Shown here: positions 5,474 to 6,730 of the stretch, piece after piece
Layout: each line of letters begins with the position of its first letter
How positions within the stretch are numbered: the first letter of the stretch is position 1
Assembly: GCA_016181985.1 (NCBI GenBank)
Contig: JACOYG010000038.1
Span: forward strand, 1-6,730
Reading direction: 5' to 3'
DNA: 6,730 bases
Source of the DNA: Candidatus Nealsoniibacteriota bacterium
GTDB taxonomy: Bacteria; Patescibacteriota; Minisyncoccia; Minisyncoccales; MHMH01
Program-made: the position numbers and the translations under genes
The notes under the pieces: model-generated
The model's database searches: none
Seen by the model: the letters and a program-made list of their open reading frames with translations, nothing else
What the model was told of the DNA's origin: nothing

Positions 5474-5477
5474 TTTT

Positions 5478-5485
5478 CCTCCCTT
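5478..5485 (-). promoter_or_regulatory. SD-like element before the small Cys-rich frame
   Basis: The minus strand reads AAGGGAGG, ending 4 nt before the TTG. It lies in a purine-rich leader and is part of a 19-nt stretch nearly repeated at 4036-4055. Confidence 0.5.
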
Positions 5486-5518
5486 CTTATTTATTTAAGA
5501 TCTTGATAACGTAGTTTC

Positions 5519-5547
5519 ATTATAGCGCGTTATTTCAGCTTTGTCAA
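5519..5547 (-). promoter_or_regulatory. Consensus sigma70-type promoter at the gatB 3' end
   Basis: On the minus strand TTGACA (5547-5542), a 17-bp spacer and TATAAT (5524-5519) match the vegetative consensus at every hexamer position. The -35 lies inside the last codons of gatB and the -10 just after its stop (5532-5530). The predicted start near 5512 gives a leader of about 40 nt before the TTG at 5473. It is the best promoter in the window. Confidence 0.8.
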
Positions 5548-6730
5548 TAGCGCCTGACGAACCGCCTGCGGGCTGGCCTTGCCATGGCTTTTTGCCATCA
5601 CCTGCCCCACTAAAAACTGCAGAGCGTTTTCTTTGCCATTTTTAAAATCCTCAGCCGGCTTGGGGTTTTGAGAGATGACTTCTTTCACTATATTTTCTAT
5701 TTCCGACTCATCGGTAATCTGCGTCAATCCTTTTTCTTTAATTATATGCGACGGGTCCAATCCTTTGGCAAACATTTCGGCTAAAACCATTTTGGCAATT
5801 TTGCTGGAAATTTTTCCCTCATGAATCAGGATGATAAAATGCGCAAAGTGTTCGGGGTTTATAAAAAAATCTTCTCCCGAAACACCCTTGCCTTTTAATA
5901 GGCTTTGTAAATCGGTAATTAAATAATTGGAAGTTAATTTAATAAGATGCGAGAGTTCAGTTGGCGAAAGATTGGAATCAAGCTCTGAAATTATCTTTTC
6001 AAAATATTCTCCCAGGTCTTTATTCTTGGTAAACATTTCTATTGAGCTCGCCTCCAGGCCGTACTCCGTTTTAAATCTTGCTCTTCTTTGCCCGGGAATC
6101 TCGAGAATCTCCGCCTGAATTTTCTTAATATCCTCATTAGTAAAATGCAGAGGCGGCAAATCCGGCTCCGGAAAATACCTATAGTCCTTGGCTTCTTCTT
6201 TCATTCTTTGGCTGAAAGTTTTACCCTTAACGTCGTCCCAGCCGCGGGTTTCCTGAACCGCCTTTTCTTCCTTTTGCCTTTCAGTTTCATATCTGATGGC
6301 TCCCTCGACCGCCTTAAAAGAATTTAAATTCTTAATTTCCACCTTGGCGCCGCCATTAAAAGAAATATTAACCTCCACGCGCATTTCTCCTTTTTCCATA
6401 TCGGCGTCGGAAACCCCAAGATAACGCAAAATCAATTGCAGTTCTTCGGCGAACTGGCGAGCCTCCTCGGCTGAAGTTAAGTCCGGCTCTGTCACCAGTT
6501 CCATCAAGGGAACTCCCGCCCGATTAAAGTCAATTAAGGAATAGTCGGCGCCTTTGGGATGGACAAGCCTGCCAGTATCTTCTTCTAAATGGACTCGGCG
6601 GATGCGAATTCTTGAGGTTCGACCTCCCGCGGGAGGTCGAACCTCTAAATATCCACCCACGCAGAGCGGTTTATCGTATTGCGATATCTGATAGCCCTTG
6701 GGCAAATCGGGATAAAAATAGTTCTTTCTG
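5530..6730 (-). CDS. gatB: Asp/Glu-tRNA(Asn/Gln) amidotransferase subunit B, N-terminus outside window
   Basis: GatB of the GatCAB complex activates Glu-tRNA(Gln) or Asp-tRNA(Asn) by phosphorylation and uses ammonia from GatA to form the amide. 399 residues are visible; a full protein has about 480-500, so 80-100 are missing at the right edge. The frame continues upstream of the TTG at 6705 as RKNYFYPD, the normal family sequence before [13 protein letters not shown], so that TTG is not the start. Signatures in visible numbering (R of RKNY = 1): HLEEDTG 47-53, [17 protein letters not shown] 67-83, [10 protein letters not shown] 114-123, VEIKNLNSF 130-138, QETRGWDD 159-166, [13 protein letters not shown] 182-194. 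The C-terminal YqeY-like tRNA-binding tail (about 258-399) ends with [16 protein letters not shown] palindrome-encoded loop occupies residues 29-39. No clear terminator follows; a consensus promoter starts within the gene's last codons. Confidence 0.97.
   Translation of the reverse strand, partial: RKNYFYPDLPKGYQISQYDKPLCVGGYLEVRPPAGGRTSRIRIRRVHLEEDTGRLVHPKGADYSLIDFNRAGVPLMELVTEPDLTSAEEARQFAEELQLILRYLGVSDADMEKGEMRVEVNISFNGGAKVEIKNLNSFKAVEGAIRYETERQKEEKAVQETRGWDDVKGKTFSQRMKEEAKDYRYFPEPDLPPLHFTNEDIKKIQAEILEIPGQRRARFKTEYGLEASSIEMFTKNKDLGEYFEKIISELDSNLSPTELSHLIKLTSNYLITDLQSLLKGKGVSGEDFFINPEHFAHFIILIHEGKISSKIAKMVLAEMFAKGLDPSHIIKEKGLTQITDESEIENIVKEVISQNPKPAEDFKNGKENALQFLVGQVMAKSHGKASPQAVRQALLTKLK
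6614..6645. repeat. In-gene palindrome C (gatB)
   Basis: A perfect 32-nt palindrome: each half reads GAGGTTCGACCTCCCG on its own strand. In gatB it encodes the stretch [11 protein letters not shown], between GYLE and [12 protein letters not shown], probably a beta-hairpin turn. It aligns with palindrome B of miaA (shared ACCTCCCG core and GAGG/CCTC ends) but is read in a different frame. Confidence 0.9.

Noticed and set aside
5346..5529. tRNA or a known structured RNA (SRP RNA, common riboswitches)
   Set aside because: No cloverleaf, TTCGANNC arm or recognisable conserved core was found; the stems are clear but unassigned.
5506..5533. gatB terminator formed by ATAACG and CGTTAT
   Set aside because: It is only a 6-bp stem with a 16-nt loop and no T-run, and it overlaps the promoter; too weak to call.
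6703..6705. TTG as the gatB start
   Set aside because: The frame continues upstream with RKNYFYPD, a conserved GatB segment, so the gene is cut by the window edge.

Overview
The window looks like a Patescibacteria/CPR chromosome, most like a Parcubacteria-type lineage. This is inferred from moderate-to-low GC, very compact spacing, SD-less genes placed right behind strong -10 boxes, domain-trimmed core enzymes (a ThrRS without TGS and editing domains, a MiaB without TRAM), and a large uncharacterised membrane protein of a kind I associate with these genomes. No plasmid, phage or transposase gene is visible. Four genes are confidently identified and all concern tRNA: thrS, miaB, miaA and gatB.

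Layout. Bases 1-138 hold a possible divergent gene start at the left edge and the thrS promoter. At 139-2927 (+), thrS and a 534-residue membrane protein overlap at TAATG and probably form an operon. Bases 2928-3034 contain a 42-nt near-perfect inverted repeat, then a terminator hairpin whose T-run merges into the miaB promoter. miaB (+) spans 3035-4012 and ends at a terminator shared with a convergent 114-residue orphan gene (-, 4050-4394). That orphan and miaA (+, 4452-5345) diverge from overlapping promoters. Bases 5346-5529 are not empty: they hold a 12-bp hairpin behind miaA, a second 9-bp hairpin, a possible 30-codon Cys-rich minus-strand gene or structured RNA, and its consensus promoter (TTGACA, 17 bp, TATAAT), part of which lies inside the 3' end of gatB. 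gatB (-, 5530 to the right edge) lacks its N-terminus because the window ends.

How the genes relate. ThrRS charges tRNA-Thr. GatB belongs to the amidotransferase that makes Gln-tRNA(Gln) and/or Asn-tRNA(Asn). MiaA adds the isopentenyl group to A37, and MiaB methylthiolates the product, so both steps of ms2i6A37 synthesis lie within 2.3 kb, separated by the opposing 114-residue gene.

Most notable signal: related palindromes (arm core GAGGYT..ACCTC) lie inside coding sequence, two in miaA and one in gatB, read in different frames and apparently occupying variable loops. They look like a small dispersed palindromic element tolerated within genes, analogous in concept to Rickettsia palindromic elements. 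Second come the leaderless-style starts of three core genes versus the SD-led starts of the two small minus-strand genes, and the consensus promoter driving the short structured or Cys-rich transcript.
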